DNA of 64,000 bases from Nitzschia sp. DOCU1. Taxonomy: Eukaryota > Bacillariophyta > Bacillariophyceae > Bacillariales > Bacillariaceae. Made by a program: the position numbers and the translations under genes. The notes below the pieces were generated by a model. It saw nothing but the letters and a program-made list of their open reading frames with translations. It was not told the DNA's origin and ran no database searches. This document shows, piece by piece, positions 46,574 to 57,779 of the stretch (position 1 is the first letter of the stretch; every line of letters begins with the position of its first letter). The DNA is taken from contig OX595996.1 in NCBI GenBank assembly GCA_951394045.1, forward strand, positions 124,001-188,000, read 5' to 3'.

Positions 46574-48325
46574 CTACCACAAGTCCCTCAAAAATGAAGC
46601 GGTGTCATCGCCGGACGACGAAGAATATCCCTGCTGGTTGTTAGACGAGGAAGGACGGTTTGTTCTTCGTCCATCAGGTCCTCTTGACCGACGTTCTTCC
46701 TTTTCTGGTGACGGCGACGTCATGCCGCCACCGCCGCCAGCGTCGTCGTCCAAGGAATGATAATGCAATGGCGTGTCACCAGCAGCAGTGAACATGTGTT
46801 TGTTATTGCTTGAATCATCATCTTTGGAAGACGAGGACTCTTCTCTTGGCTCCTCGCTGCAGCTAGCCTTGTCATCTGAATATGGGATTCCTTGAGGCGA
46901 CGATAAAAGTCTACCTCGATCGTCGTCGGAGCCGTCTCGAAATGTTCTTGTTGCTCTTCGCCGGCTGATGCTGTCCTCCATGGAAGAATTTTCTTTCGAC
47001 GCAACAGTAGTACTTGTTGTTGCATCGACCGTTTGGGACCACAATCGATCCAACAAAAATGGGTCATCATCTGACGAGCTGCTACTAGGTGGAATGCCAG
47101 TGAAGCTGGTCGTCGTCACACCTCTACCAACAATTCTACCTCCGCCGCTGGTGCGGCTGGATCCAAACGTCGTCGGAACCTTCGCAGCAGAAAGCGTATT
47201 AGTGGAGTCTTGCTGGTTCAGGTCAAAACCTCCCGATTCATTGGCAGAATAGACTTGCAAGAAGGTGGAAGCAGGTGCGGAATTGCGCCGTAGTCGCCGT
47301 CCTTGCTGGTGCTGCTGATCTCTTTCTCCGAAATATATCGCAACGTCTTTGTCAGGGGCAAACGTAGCTTCACCGCGATACGACGACGAAGAGGTACTAC
47401 CTGACCAGCTACCATTTTCTCCCGTACGGCTTGTCGGTGCCAGAATTCCCACGCCTGGCAAGTGATCCACCACTCGAGCAATCCCAGAGGCGTCCAATGG
47501 AAATTCACTTCCTGCTCTTAATTGCAGTCCTCCGTTGGTAGTAGTAGGTTGCAGGAGAACGACTGGCTCCCGTTGTGGTTGTTCCGGCTGTAACAAAGCC
47601 CTTGTCGCTGCTGGGGGCGGCAGCTTTCGAAATGAAGTTGACGATGATGATGATGATGATGACGACGATGCAGTGCCTTTGCCACTGTACTTTTGCTCTG
47701 CTGCCCCTGTTTCGCTGCCCTTTGTCGTTTCCGGCGCCAGCATATCACCGTCATCCGTATTTTTATCGTCAGCAACGTCCATGTCTGCTTGCCCCCCACG
47801 CGCCATTGTAGTTTCTTGTATCGTAGTAGTTTCAGCTGCAGATGTCACCTTTTTGGAGCTGCTGCTTGGGTCCAGCGTCACATGATCCTTCTTGTGTGGC
47901 ACATGCCGTTTCATCACCGCACATAATACTCTATTATGCCGAACAAAGTTGTCGTGAAAATAAGCACCCTTTTCCGGCCCTGACCATATTCGAGAAAACT
48001 GATAGACGGACAAGTTGCGTTGGAAGGAACGAAAGTTGCTCGATCGAAAGTATTCAGGCAGAATTTCCTTGGAAAATGCCTCTCGGTCATGAACTCGAAA
48101 GGATTTTCCAGACGGCATCCAAGAGACGATGCTGGACTGTCCAGCAATCTCTGTTTGCTGAAGCATAAGGTGTAGTCGCAGTGGGAACGGAATCTCGTTG
48201 GGAATCTCGTAGCGTTCCTTGATTGGCTGGCTCATTGTTTGTTGTTGGTGGTGTAAGAAGTTCCTCGCGATAAGACGAAAATGATGTTGCTGTGGATAAT
48301 ACCGAGAACTCAGACTCGGCTTCAT
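46574..48325 (-). CDS. Heat-shock-factor family transcription factor
   Basis: 583-residue single-exon frame from ATG 48325; an internal ATG at 48235 (MSQPIKERYEIPNE) is an equally good start, since the first 30 residues look like leader sequence. The HSF-type winged-helix DNA-binding domain spans about residues 45-150: FPLRLHLML, the SIVSWMPSGKSFRVHDREAF strand-helix region, the recognition helix SNFRSFQRNLSVYQFSRI, and the wing to GAYFHDNFVRHN. HSFs of this short-loop type are greatly expanded in diatoms. No clear HR-A/B oligomerisation coil follows. The rest is Ser/Asp/Gly-rich low complexity, ending in DDTASFLRDLW, which resembles an acidic-aromatic activation motif (inference). Expected to act in the nucleus; target genes unknown. 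Confidence 0.92.
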   Translation of the reverse strand: MKPSLSSRYYPQQHHFRLIARNFLHHQQQTMSQPIKERYEIPNEIPFPLRLHLMLQQTEIAGQSSIVSWMPSGKSFRVHDREAFSKEILPEYFRSSNFRSFQRNLSVYQFSRIWSGPEKGAYFHDNFVRHNRVLCAVMKRHVPHKKDHVTLDPSSSSKKVTSAAETTTIQETTMARGGQADMDVADDKNTDDGDMLAPETTKGSETGAAEQKYSGKGTASSSSSSSSSSTSFRKLPPPAATRALLQPEQPQREPVVLLQPTTTNGGLQLRAGSEFPLDASGIARVVDHLPGVGILAPTSRTGENGSWSGSTSSSSYRGEATFAPDKDVAIYFGERDQQHQQGRRLRRNSAPASTFLQVYSANESGGFDLNQQDSTNTLSAAKVPTTFGSSRTSGGGRIVGRGVTTTSFTGIPPSSSSSDDDPFLLDRLWSQTVDATTSTTVASKENSSMEDSISRRRATRTFRDGSDDDRGRLLSSPQGIPYSDDKASCSEEPREESSSSKDDDSSNNKHMFTAAGDTPLHYHSLDDDAGGGGGMTSPSPEKEERRSRGPDGRRTNRPSSSNNQQGYSSSSGDDTASFLRDLW

Positions 48326-49780
48326 TTCAATTGTGACGAGTCTATCGTCACTTTGTTGTTGTTATTGTTGTGGAATGATCGGAGTGGTACCGACCTGAGG
48401 GAATGAAGTTCTTTCTTCTGGAATCGTATTGTGCTACTCCACCATTTGATGGGTTTTCGCAACATAAAATGTGATGCCGAAAGGATTAAAACAGACCTCG
48501 GCAAGACTGAGGAAGCCAGCGAAGATTTGAAGGGATTCGTGGAAATATGCAACGAATTGTGGCAGGCCACGTCAGATTTAGTCGTTGCGCGCCAACCATA
48601 GTGTTCTTCAAGGAGCCGGTTCATATGTAATTCAGGAACGCGGATACCGAAAGGCTGGTGCTACGTCCCATTCTTTATGAACACTATGAACAATTGCGTG
48701 CCTTCGTTCCATTCCCGGCATTTGCTATTGCCCTCCTGCCCCAACCATTACATCGCAGCACGAGGGGACGGATTGATGATGAAAGCCGAAGCAGCAGATG
48801 ACTTTCGAATTCGAAAACATCAATCGACGGCAATCGATCACCTTCTCAACTCTCTTCTACGCTTCGAGAGACTAAGATATCATTAAGACTGTTTGACCAT
48901 GATGGTCTATGAATCATAAAAGTTGAAAGGACTCAGCAGCAGTCCGCCGGCGATTCACACCACGACGAACGAAGACGAAGAACGATAGGACGAGACGATT
49001 GCAAGCGCCCTCACCGCTGTAAAGGACAAACAACACATCAACTGATGCATCGGTCTTTTTGATTTTGCGATGCAGCTAAATCACTGGTATTTCTTGGGCG
49101 CTGTAAGTGAGATTTACGTCGTCATCGTCGTCGTCGTAAGAACAACGCGGCCGTCGTCTCGGAGCGAGCACCAGCCAATGAATTCATCGCGGACGGCACC
49201 GGCTCCAGCAGCACTACCATCTACTCTTTTCAATCATACTCCCTACCAGCGTGATGTCGATCGGGAGACAAGCAGTACAAAATAGGATACGGACAACGAC
49301 CACATCAACTTCATGGGCAAATGCGCGGTTTGCAATCCTTCATCGCTTGCCTGTGGCCGAAGACACGCTCGCAACGGAGTTGGCAAGCTAAAATACTTAT
49401 CGATTCCTCATTCCGTTGAAAGTACGCCGACCTCAATGTTTCTAACTAAATTTGGCGCGAAGGAAGAGAGAACGTAAGTACTCATAAATTTCATGTCACA
49501 TAGCGAGCGGGCATACCCTCCTTTCATCCCATGACTCATGCTCGCCATAAAAGACTTCTATGCATGTACTTCAGTGAGTGCACCCCCAATTCCCATTGTC
49601 ATCTTTGCTCGACAAACTTTCTCTTCGACATCGTCAAAGCAACACTGCATGCACTCAACAATTGATTTATCAAACGACACCAACACTGTAACTTTTGTTA
49701 GCTAGTTGCCAAAACGAGGACTAGCTGTAGTAGTACGAGGATTGAGAGGCGGCAGCCACCAGCACAGCAAGCAAGCAACC
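48326..49780. other. Divergent intergenic region, nothing recognised
   Basis: Separates the HSF gene (-) and the IQ-motif gene (+). Small frames (48322-48624 minus, 48677-48886 plus) have no coding character. Confidence 0.5.
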
Positions 49781-51593
49781 ATGAGAATTTCAATAACCGA
49801 ATCCCGCCCATCAATCTCTCGAGCATCCTTTTCGTCGCAGCCCGATGATGAGCTTAGCATCCCAATCTCGAAAGCCTCCATCTCTAGTAGGACTTCGATT
49901 TCGTCTCAGCCTGATGATGAACTCAGTAAACCAATCGCCAAGGCTCGTGCATCCTTCTCCCCTGCAGCCATAAAGGAGGAACCGTTATGGGCCGAAAAGC
50001 GACGATCGTCCATCGCCCTCCCTGCCGGCGCAAGGACCTCGATTTCGTCTCAGCCCGATGATGAACTCAGCAAACCAATCGCCAAGGCTCGTGCATCCTT
50101 CTCCCCTGCAGCTATCAAGGAGGAACCGTTATCGGCCGAAAAGCGACGATCGTCCATCGCCCTCCCTGCCCGGGGACCTGCACCTACCCCTGCACCCATT
50201 GACAAGCGTCGATCATCCATCGCAGTCCCTACAGCAGCAGCGGCTGCCAAAGAGTCATCCCGCGATAAAGACGACGAAGAGCCTTACCAATTGCGACAGC
50301 TACACAAAAATTGGAATACTAAAGATTTACCCAAGGGCTCCGTTATGGATCGTATTAAAGTTTTTAGTGGAGAACGGAACCGAAAGGCATCCGAAGAACC
50401 TGAATTGACAAATACGGGACGTACCAACCCAGCACTACGAAAACGTCGCGAAATGGAAAGGCAAATGGAACTGCAAAGACTAAAGGAAAGTGAAGAACGA
50501 CGACGCAAGGCTGCCAGTAAATATGGTTTTGGAAACTCCAAAAAAGCAAAGATATTGGCTGCCACGGATATTCAATCGATTGCCCGCATGTACTTTGCCA
50601 AAGGAGTTGCGGCCAAAAAGCGAGAAGCTGCGGCCAATCGGGCCAAGCGAGCAAAGGAACACGAGACGGCATCCAAGCTACAAGCCTTGATGCGAGCAAA
50701 CACGGCCAAGAAGGAATATGCCAAGATTCGGGCCAAGGTAGAAGAACGCCGGGCCAAAGAAAATCGGTATGCGGCTACCCAAGCCGAAAAGGAGCGCTAC
50801 AACAAAGCGGCGACGAAAATTCAGGCCGGCATGCGGTCGGCCTTAACTCGTATGCGTGTCCTTCGAATGGTGGAAGAAATGATTGAAGGGTTGCAACGGC
50901 AAGAAAGCGCTGAAGACAAACGCATTCGTGAGGCCATAGAGGAAGCTGCTGCATTAGAAGCTGCCCGCAGGAAACAGCTGGAAGCCGAAGAAGAGCGATT
51001 GCGTCTGGCTTCCTTAGCTAGTGCTCAGCGAGAAGCCAATGCCGCCACAGAGGAAGCGGCCGCTTTGGAAGCTGCCCGCAGGAAACAACAAGAAGCCGAA
51101 GAAGAGCGATTGCGTCTGGCTTCCTTGTCAAGTGCTCAGCGAGAGGCTAATGCCGAGGAGCTTGCCAGACAAAAGCAGCAGGCCGAGGAAGCTTTGGAAG
51201 CACAGCGTCGCGCGAAGGAGGAGGAAGAACAAGCACGAAAAGAGGCCATGGAAGCCGAGCGAGAGCGAAGACGAAAGAACATGAACCTATTTGTAGGCCC
51301 GCTCCCATGGGGAGTGGGACTTTTGCCCGATTGGTGGATGGACGAAGTGCCGCACAAGACTCTATTCCTAGATAGTATTTCAGAAGAGGACGACGGTGTC
51401 GGTTTCAAGGAATGGCGAGCTGGCAATCTTTCTGGTGAGCTGTATTGAATTGTTTCGAAATGGTATAGAGTGGCGATGGAAGGATTATCACTGCCTGTTT
51501 TGTCTAATTTCAGCGTCATCCTGCATCATCCACTGTCGGCGATGCCAGGGTAAGAAGACAACCCCTTTTGGGCAAGACTACACCTGTGAGTAA
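49781..51593 (+). CDS. IQ-motif coiled-coil protein
   Basis: Start at ATG 49781 (MRISITES). The first exon runs to 51434, with a proposed phase-1 intron 51435-51513 (GTGAGC...TTTCAG) and a last exon 51514-51593, giving 577 residues. The N-terminal third is Ser/Pro-rich with a ~48-residue tandem duplication (RTSISSQPDDELSKPIAKAR). Three IQ-like calmodulin-binding motifs follow: TDIQSIARMYFAKG (~262), SKLQALMRANTAKKEY (~295) and TKIQAGMRSALTRMR (~344). Then comes a long Ala/Glu/Arg coiled coil with a duplicated EEAAALEAARRKQ unit (~385-500). The spliced C-terminus adds a CIIHCRRCQGKKTT segment with clustered Cys. Without splicing the frame stops at 51448. Probably a calcium/calmodulin-linked scaffold (inference). 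Confidence 0.78.
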
Positions 51594-52598
51594 GTAGCAG
51601 TCTACTAGAGGGAAAAGAATTGTAATAGGAAATCAAATTAACTATGGCAGAGTTTCAATCAACATGGGACGCAGATCGCCGCTCTCTTTGCGCCACGCAC
51701 ATGCTCCACGCCAATTCGACTCGTGTGACCATGAAAGTTTCGGTCTTATGAATCAAATTTGACTCACACGACCCGGTTCCCCGGAGAGAACCAATCAAAT
51801 CACGGTACTGGCAGGGTGGTCACAGTGGTCACGCGGCTACCGCCACTCGCGCGTCATTGCGAATAAGCATGATGGACATCACGGACGGCGATAACGATGA
51901 TGACAAAATGGCACTATCTTTCCTCCTGTCAGAGGAAACCCCATGCCTCCCTCGCGACGACAACCCCTTGCTTCATACGTTAAAGATAATGATGTTTGCA
52001 ATGGAGGTTTGGAAGCGGTCGTAGTGTAGTGGCGGCCGATAGCAAACGATAGATCTTGACGAATGATGTGGCTAGCATCTACCCGCCCTTACGAATCCAC
52101 CATCATCATAACAACCAGGGAGCGAAAGTTGAACTACGTTAAGAGTATTCGGCTGCTACTAAAAGATGTTGCCTCCGAATCTTCAAAGGCTGCTACTGAC
52201 TGTATAGTCTGACCAGGATTGTTTGTTTGTTTAGGGAATGTCCAGGACCCTTGAACCGTTAGACAATTTCGGAATATCTGAATGCTTTGAGACATCGTGT
52301 GATGCCCCCCTACAAATGAACGAAGCTCGATATCTTCTCGGAATCTCATTGACAATACCTACAAACGGTTCACCGACGCCATCTCCATTTTCTCCTTCGA
52401 TAATAATTTATCCTCCTTAAGTTTGCAGCAGTGGTTCGATATCGCCACCAGCGTTCGACAGTCATCTTGCGAAAAGACCCACGGATGTGTTCATTATTTC
52501 TTCCTCGCAACGAGAAGGAGAGCAGCAACAGCGGCATCAGGAAGCGCACCACCAGGACGAAGATACACCGGTAGAAGAAAGAAGATACTTGTACCACC
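51594..52598. other. Intergenic; contains a duplicated promoter-like block
   Basis: About 51783-51985 is homologous to 54233-54450, which lies just upstream of the EXS gene. Nothing else recognised. Confidence 0.6.
51783..51985. repeat. Copy of the EXS-gene upstream block
   Basis: Shares CCAATCAAATCACGG (51791-51805), a cagtggtcacgcggcta-like block, and a block from the tcctcct...cagagg-aaacccc region through gacgacaaccccttgcttcat with 54233-54450. No intact gene follows it; the broken gene at 52599 is 600 nt downstream. Confidence 0.7.
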
Positions 52599-53857
52599 AT
52601 GAAGGTTTATAATTTGGTCTTGACGTTCGGCTTGTTGTTGTTTTGTTGGCTGGTGGACCCCCCCCCCAGCAGCCATCTGCAAGAGCAACTTCCAGAGGAG
52701 GGCGCGCTTCTTGCTCGTCGCCGCTTGACACCGACTCCTCCTGTGCAAGGGGGGTCCGGATGATGTGATTTCACTGGCGTCGATGAGTTTGGACGTGATG
52801 CAGACTATTATGCCATTTGCATCTTCAAAGACTCTAGTCCCGACACCTATAGTTCCAAGTGCTACGATAAAACCAAGGGCCCTGTCCAAGTCGGTGAACC
52901 TTTAACCGGAAAAAGCGATGAGTACGCCGTGACCTGTGGCCCTTGCCAGTGCTATCCGGAAGTCGAAGCGGCAAGAGGCACGCTCGAACTGAAACAAAGT
53001 GGCAAGAACTTGATGGGCGAGGAGTTCGACTGTAGCTCCTTGTTAACTCCCATCGGTGGTTCTTGTGCCGGGTGCGATAGAAACGTCGAATACATGTACA
53101 ACCCTCTAGAAGCCAGCCATGCTTTCCACAAGGTCTTTGCCAGAGGAATGAGGTGCGAACTTGCTTCCATCACAAGCCTTGCAGAACAAGTCGCTGCGAT
53201 GACGGCAATCGGCTGCTGCCCTGCCAGCTTCAATGTGTGGCTTGGAGCAGCTATGACGGCCTATTCGGAGCCTTACTACGTGCCGTGGGACACAAAGAAG
53301 CTACGACCGTCACAGTCGGCCAAGGATCGTGCAACGAATATCTATCGTGCTATTACCTCGGCTATTTTAGAACCTCCGCTGTAATAGTTGGTGACGGATC
53401 ATGCCTAGGGTACTTTTCTTGCGACTTTGTCGGCAGCGGGAAAGCCACCATCATCATGATTGGCCGAGGGTCCTGTATCGGGGAAAGTTCTTGCTTTGGG
53501 GTCGGCCTTGAGGAGGCAAGTACAGTGGTAATTGGAGGCGCATCGTGCACCGGTGGTGAGAATGCGTGCTACGGGGTTGGCCAGAACAAGGCCACCTCCG
53601 TAATCATTGGCAATGGGGCCTGTACAGATGCAATTTCGTGCCGAAATGTCGGTATCGACCAGGCCACTTCGGTGACTATTTTGGATTTTGCGTGCCCCTC
53701 GACTTGCACCACCCCAAAAATTTGTAAATTCTTTAATCCTGCCGCGGCAGTCCCTGTGCAGTGCGATGGCTGTACTTGTTCGGTGCCGTATAGGACATTT
53801 TCAATCCCAAACAAGAAAAGTAGCTATCATGATTCGGCAGCCATTTTTCATACGTAG
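52599..53857 (+). pseudogene. Broken secreted Cys-rich protein gene with GxGSC repeats
   Basis: ATG 52599 opens a strong signal peptide (MKVYNLVLTFGLLLFCWLV) and a proline stretch over a 10-C run. An in-frame TGA at 52761-52763 interrupts the frame, which continues naturally afterwards (CDFTGVDEFGRDADYY, a Cys-rich domain with CGPCQC, then CAGCDRNVEYM) to about 53230. There the coding character moves to another frame (SSYDGLFGALLRAVG), which runs to the stop at 53857. This part holds six ~24-residue repeats of the form VxxGxGSCxxxxSCxxxG, a pattern of diatom secreted proteins likely to fold as a beta-helix or stacked strands (inference). One nonsense codon plus one frameshift indicate a pseudogene; unnoticed introns or base errors are less likely alternatives. 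Confidence 0.72.
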
Positions 53858-54232
53858 TTACTAATAGTAGCAACAATAACAGTAAAGCACCATGTTCGAT
53901 TGAAAGAAAAGTAGTCAGTAGCAAAGAAAAATCCACGGCTTTCGATCAAGAACAACGTCAAATGGCACGGGGCGCCGATCACCTGGTGTTCCACCAGATT
54001 AGGACAGCAGCGATGCCCATTATGCTCTTGTGGTTGTTGCCTGCCCCGAGTGGTGTACAAACAGAAAATATATCATGAAAAGATGACACAGGCATCAGGC
54101 GACTAAGTTCGGGGAGAAAGGTTCTACTAGCTACTAGCATGCCTGCGAGTAAAAGTAGCTACTAGTAGTGGTAGAGAGTTGCCTTTTGGTGGGTAAGTTA
54201 CGTCTCATTCGACCGCAATTACCAAGCAGTGG

Positions 54233-54450
54233 GGGAGAGAGCCAATCAAATCACGGCGCCAGCCGTCGGAACTTTTGCTGAGGTCGGCAGGCGCGCACGC
54301 CCGCAGGATGGTGACAGTGGTCAAACGGCTAATACATACCATCAACCACTCGCTTGGCGTTTTTCAAATCCACGACAATGACCCTCGCTCTCTCCTCCTT
54401 CAGAGAAAACCCCCACTCTCCCCCCACGACGTTGACTCCTTGCTTCATCT
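54233..54450. repeat. Promoter-proximal block duplicated at 51783-51985
   Basis: Ends 37 nt before the EXS start codon. Contains the conserved CCAAT-containing 15-mer at 54242-54256. Confidence 0.7.
54242..54256 (+). promoter_or_regulatory. Conserved CCAAT-containing 15-mer
   Basis: CCAATCAAATCACGG lies 232-246 nt upstream of the EXS-gene ATG and is identical at 51791-51805. A CCAAT box at this distance is a plausible NF-Y-type site, but function is inferred from position and conservation only. Confidence 0.35.
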
Positions 54451-54487
54451 TTGCAATTAATACGCACCGTGTTATTCTTCTATTACC

Positions 54488-56267
54488 ATGTCCAGTACAC
54501 AAGAAGTCGGAGACATTTTTGGATCTGGCAGTGGCCCAGCTCATGCCATGTTACGATCGCCTACCGTGTTAATTGTCTCGGTGGGTCTCTGGGGTATGAA
54601 CATTTTCTTCTTTCAACTCTTTGGAATCAATTACCGATATGTCTTGCAATACGACTTAATGAAGGAAGAGCAACGAGATTTGCAGCAGCAAAAGCAACAA
54701 GAATTACAGCAGCAGCAACAACAACAACAACAATCGGCTGCTAGTACGTCAGAGACATCTGCAGTGCCCCCCGCACCCCCCAGCACCAACAGCATTCGAT
54801 CCAAGGACTCCTTAGACAAGGGGTCCATTGACGATGGAGGAGGAGGAGACGGCAAGGACATGGATACCAGTTTCGAGTACGCCACGCTATTACCCGAGGT
54901 GGGTGCGGGGTCGTCCACGTCGACGTATTCCTCAGGAGCCGTCATTACGTGGTACAAACTCGTCATTTTCTCCATGATTTTGTTGGTGCTCTTGCACTAC
55001 TCGACTCATCTTTGGATGGATGTTATTGGACGAGGGGTCGTGGGGGCTGTTCTATGTTTCTATGTCACTGTGATCATCTACATTTTTATTCCACTCCGAT
55101 CCAATCAATGGCTTCGTCGAGCGTTTTGGATTACTCTGCAACGGACCGGAGCCTTATTGGTGCCCCGATGCTGGTATTGTCGTTCGGGAACACCCAGGGC
55201 CATTCCATTTGTGGATGTCTTTTTTGCCGATGCCATGTGTTCCATGAGTAAAGTCTTTTTTGACTGGGGCATGTTATTGCTCATGGCCAGTCATTATCCA
55301 AATCCAGTACCACAAGCCGCACACAATATCATTATTCCAAGTGCCTTTGCGGCAATTCCCTTCTTGATTCGAGCTAGACAATGTTTGTTGATGTGGTCGA
55401 TTGGAAGACTCAAAAAAGATCCCAAGCGATATCAGCATGCGGCCAATGCCATCAAGTATTCTACATCGATATGGCCGTTGTTAGTGTCTGCCTATCAAAA
55501 GACATTGGAAGATCCTGCTGCGGCGAAACATTTGGATGGTTATCTCTATTTCTTGCAAACGTGAGTTTGTTGATGGTCGACACTGAAAGAAATGCAATGA
55601 AATACTCACTCGCCTTGTTTTCTTTGCTGTCATTTCATATAGTGTCAATGCCTTGTATGCCTTGTATTGGGATATCGTCATGGACTGGGGAATGATGCAG
55701 AATCCTACCGCCGTTGTCTCTCAAGCTTGTATAGCCACATCCAATACCAGCGCTTCTGCTGCCACTACCAACACTAGCAGCAGTGTGAAATTTGCCGATG
55801 GAACCATCGACAAGGAATCATCGGATCATCATCTCATGTATCCTCATGCCAAACGAATGCAATGTCATCATTTGGTACTACGACCACGTCTTCGCTTTGG
55901 ATTGACCATGAGTGCGCTCATTGTATTGGCCGATGTGGTATTGCGCTTTAGTTGGTTGCTGCGATTTGTCTCGTGGCAGCATTTGTTTGTCTCGCATGAT
56001 GCCTTTGTGTTGTGTACTCAATTCTTGGAAGTCTTTCGACGGAGTATTTGGAATTTGTTGCGAGTCGAGTGGGAAAATATCAAGCAAAAGCAACTCAAGC
56101 AATTCAAGGCTCGAGAATCGCTCAGCGATACAGAAGATGATGACGACAATGGCGAATTAATGACCATGTTGTTACAGCAACAGCAGTTGCAGCCGACAGC
56201 GGTACATTTGAAATCTTCTTCCACTGGCGGTGGGCAACTGAACAGCAGTATAATACAACTGGCGTAG
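54488..56267 (+). CDS. EXS-domain (XPR1/ERD1-like) membrane protein
   Basis: Exons 54488-55560 and 55643-56267 (82-nt phase-2 intron) give 565 residues. The first membrane segment is TVLIVSVGLWGMNIFFF (~25-45), followed by a Gln-rich cytosolic or lumenal loop (~58-80) with Ser-rich sequence. Several membrane segments follow from ~155 (KLVIFSMILLVLLHY). The EXS hallmarks are present: a PFVDVFFADAMCSMSKVF segment (~245), YALYWDIVMDWG (~362-373) and RRSIWNLLRVEWEN (~490-503). No N-terminal SPX domain is present, so it resembles ERD1 and the EXS half of XPR1 rather than full XPR1/PHO1. XPR1 exports phosphate and ERD1 acts in Golgi phosphate recycling and protein retention. A Golgi or plasma-membrane phosphate role is plausible but unproven. 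Confidence 0.9.
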
Positions 56268-57157
56268 GACAAACCTAGCAGAATCAAATTGCTTTTCTTG
56301 TCTTTCAACGAGCTACGGTGAAGTAGAAGGAAGAGGTGCTGCTGCTGCTGTTTCTTTTACTCTACTCTAACAGTCGCAAGCTAACTAGCACCACAACTAG
56401 AATTCAAGACTCTTACTCTAGCTAGCTTATCTGCAATATTCCTGCTACTTTTATTAAGTAGTTGTTACATGGTGCTTTGATACGGATTGCTACCGGTAGT
56501 TGCCGCCGCCCGTCGTCAACGTTAAGACCAATGGGACTAAAACCCCGAAACTGCAGCTGGGCAGACGTACCTGCGTCATCACAAACAGACTAACTGCTAT
56601 AGTGACAGGCACTTGAGACAGAGGCTCCTCAAAGCCCTCATTGTTGTGGATGCATTTTTATGCTATCATTATTGGCCCAGCGGAGGAGGTGCTCTTGGTG
56701 TGCCGGGACTTCTTTTTGGTACAACTACTAACTCGTCACTGCTTTTACCTATTGGAAGTGACGTGGATCGCGGCTGGCTTGCAGTAACTGCTGGTAACTG
56801 CGTACTACTAGAGAGTAGTAGTAGCAGTCGGGTCACCCGTAAGAAAACCAGCAAACGTAACGAAGAACGGTTCTTCGTTAGTACACGTTTGCTGGTTTTC
56901 TTACTACTCAGCACGAACAGCAGTCAAGAGCGTGGTCCTTAGTACTTCTACTACTCATTGTACTACTAGCAACTGCTGTGGTAGCTACTACGTACAACTG
57001 CTACTCTAGAGGGTAGATCAGGTGCGATGCCGTTACCCGTGAGGGATTTGGCTATGAACCTCAAAAAAATAACACCGTACATGAGATCCTGTAGACCTTA
57101 GTACAAAGTCTACATAACCTGCCCAACACACTACGCATCGACACCATATGTCGCGCA
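56268..57157. other. Intergenic; contains a near-perfect foldback
   Basis: No gene recognised. Many TACTACT/AGTAGTA motifs, and a 30-bp inverted repeat at 56839-56904. Confidence 0.55.
56839..56904. repeat. 30-bp perfect inverted repeat (foldback)
   Basis: Left arm 56839-56868, single central base 56869, and right arm 56870-56904, interrupted only by a 5-nt insertion at 56880-56884. All 30 arm positions pair. It would extrude or fold as a long hairpin with a small bulge. Confidence 0.85.
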
Positions 57158-57779
57158 ATGACGCGTCAGTCGGCAGCATCGGAGGCAATCCGTCATCGCG
57201 ACGCAACAAAGTTTTATGCAAACACCACCACCACCACCACAACAACAACATTCTCTATCAACTCCACCTGGGGCAACGGTGGCTGCAACAACCAACCATA
57301 TGGGGATGATAATGATGATGCCTTTGGAGCAGGCAACGATGATGGTGACTTTGTGGTACCAGATTTGGAGGGAGTGCGCAAGGTGGAAAAGGTCAGGGTC
57401 GGATATGCTACGGTTGCAAAAAAGGTAGATGCCAAGCGTCTCAAGAAGGATCTTTGGGACAAACTTGAGCGAACCTTGAAGGCGCGTCGACAGTCGTTGG
57501 CTGCTAATGAAGAAAAGGAGGAACTCATGGATGAAGACGATGAGAAGAGTTTGGATCCAGAGCCTTCTACGATCTCCTACTTCTACGGAAACCAACCAAG
57601 ATGCTCCTTCGCCCTTTTTGTCCTTTCAAGATACTGCACGCAAAATGCAAACGACTCAAAGCCAAGCTGATATGACCCTACTATCGTCTCACTTTATTTG
57701 TGTCTTGCACTTGGCGAATGAAAAAGGATTGGAATTAAAATCTTTGGGATTGGAAGACTTTACCATTCGCAGTTTGTAA
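57158..57779 (+). pseudogene. NCAPH: 5'-truncated, frameshifted condensin subunit CAP-H fragment
   Basis: From about 57158 to 57560 one frame carries DFVVPDLEG, YATVAKKVDAKRLKKDLWD and an acidic segment. From about 57565 to the TAA at 57777-57779 a second frame carries SFQDTARKM and the terminal SSHFICVLHLANEKGLEL motif. Both motif groups are characteristic of the C-terminal part of condensin CAP-H (Barren/kleisin gamma), which binds the SMC4 side and ends with an ...LHLANEKGL... helix. The rest of the ~700-900-residue protein is absent and the frame is broken between the two parts. The ATG-proximal Thr run (NTTTTTTTTTF) is a CA-rich microsatellite. It is probably a partial gene duplicate, with the intact CAP-H elsewhere. 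Confidence 0.8.

Larger units (their letters stand above)
53858..54487. other. Intergenic, upstream region of the EXS gene
   Basis: Nothing recognised at 53858-54230. The right part holds the block shared with 51783-51985. Confidence 0.55.

Noticed and set aside
48322..48624. 100-codon minus-strand frame just upstream of the HSF gene
   Set aside because: Overlaps the HSF start in another frame and looks like 5' leader sequence.
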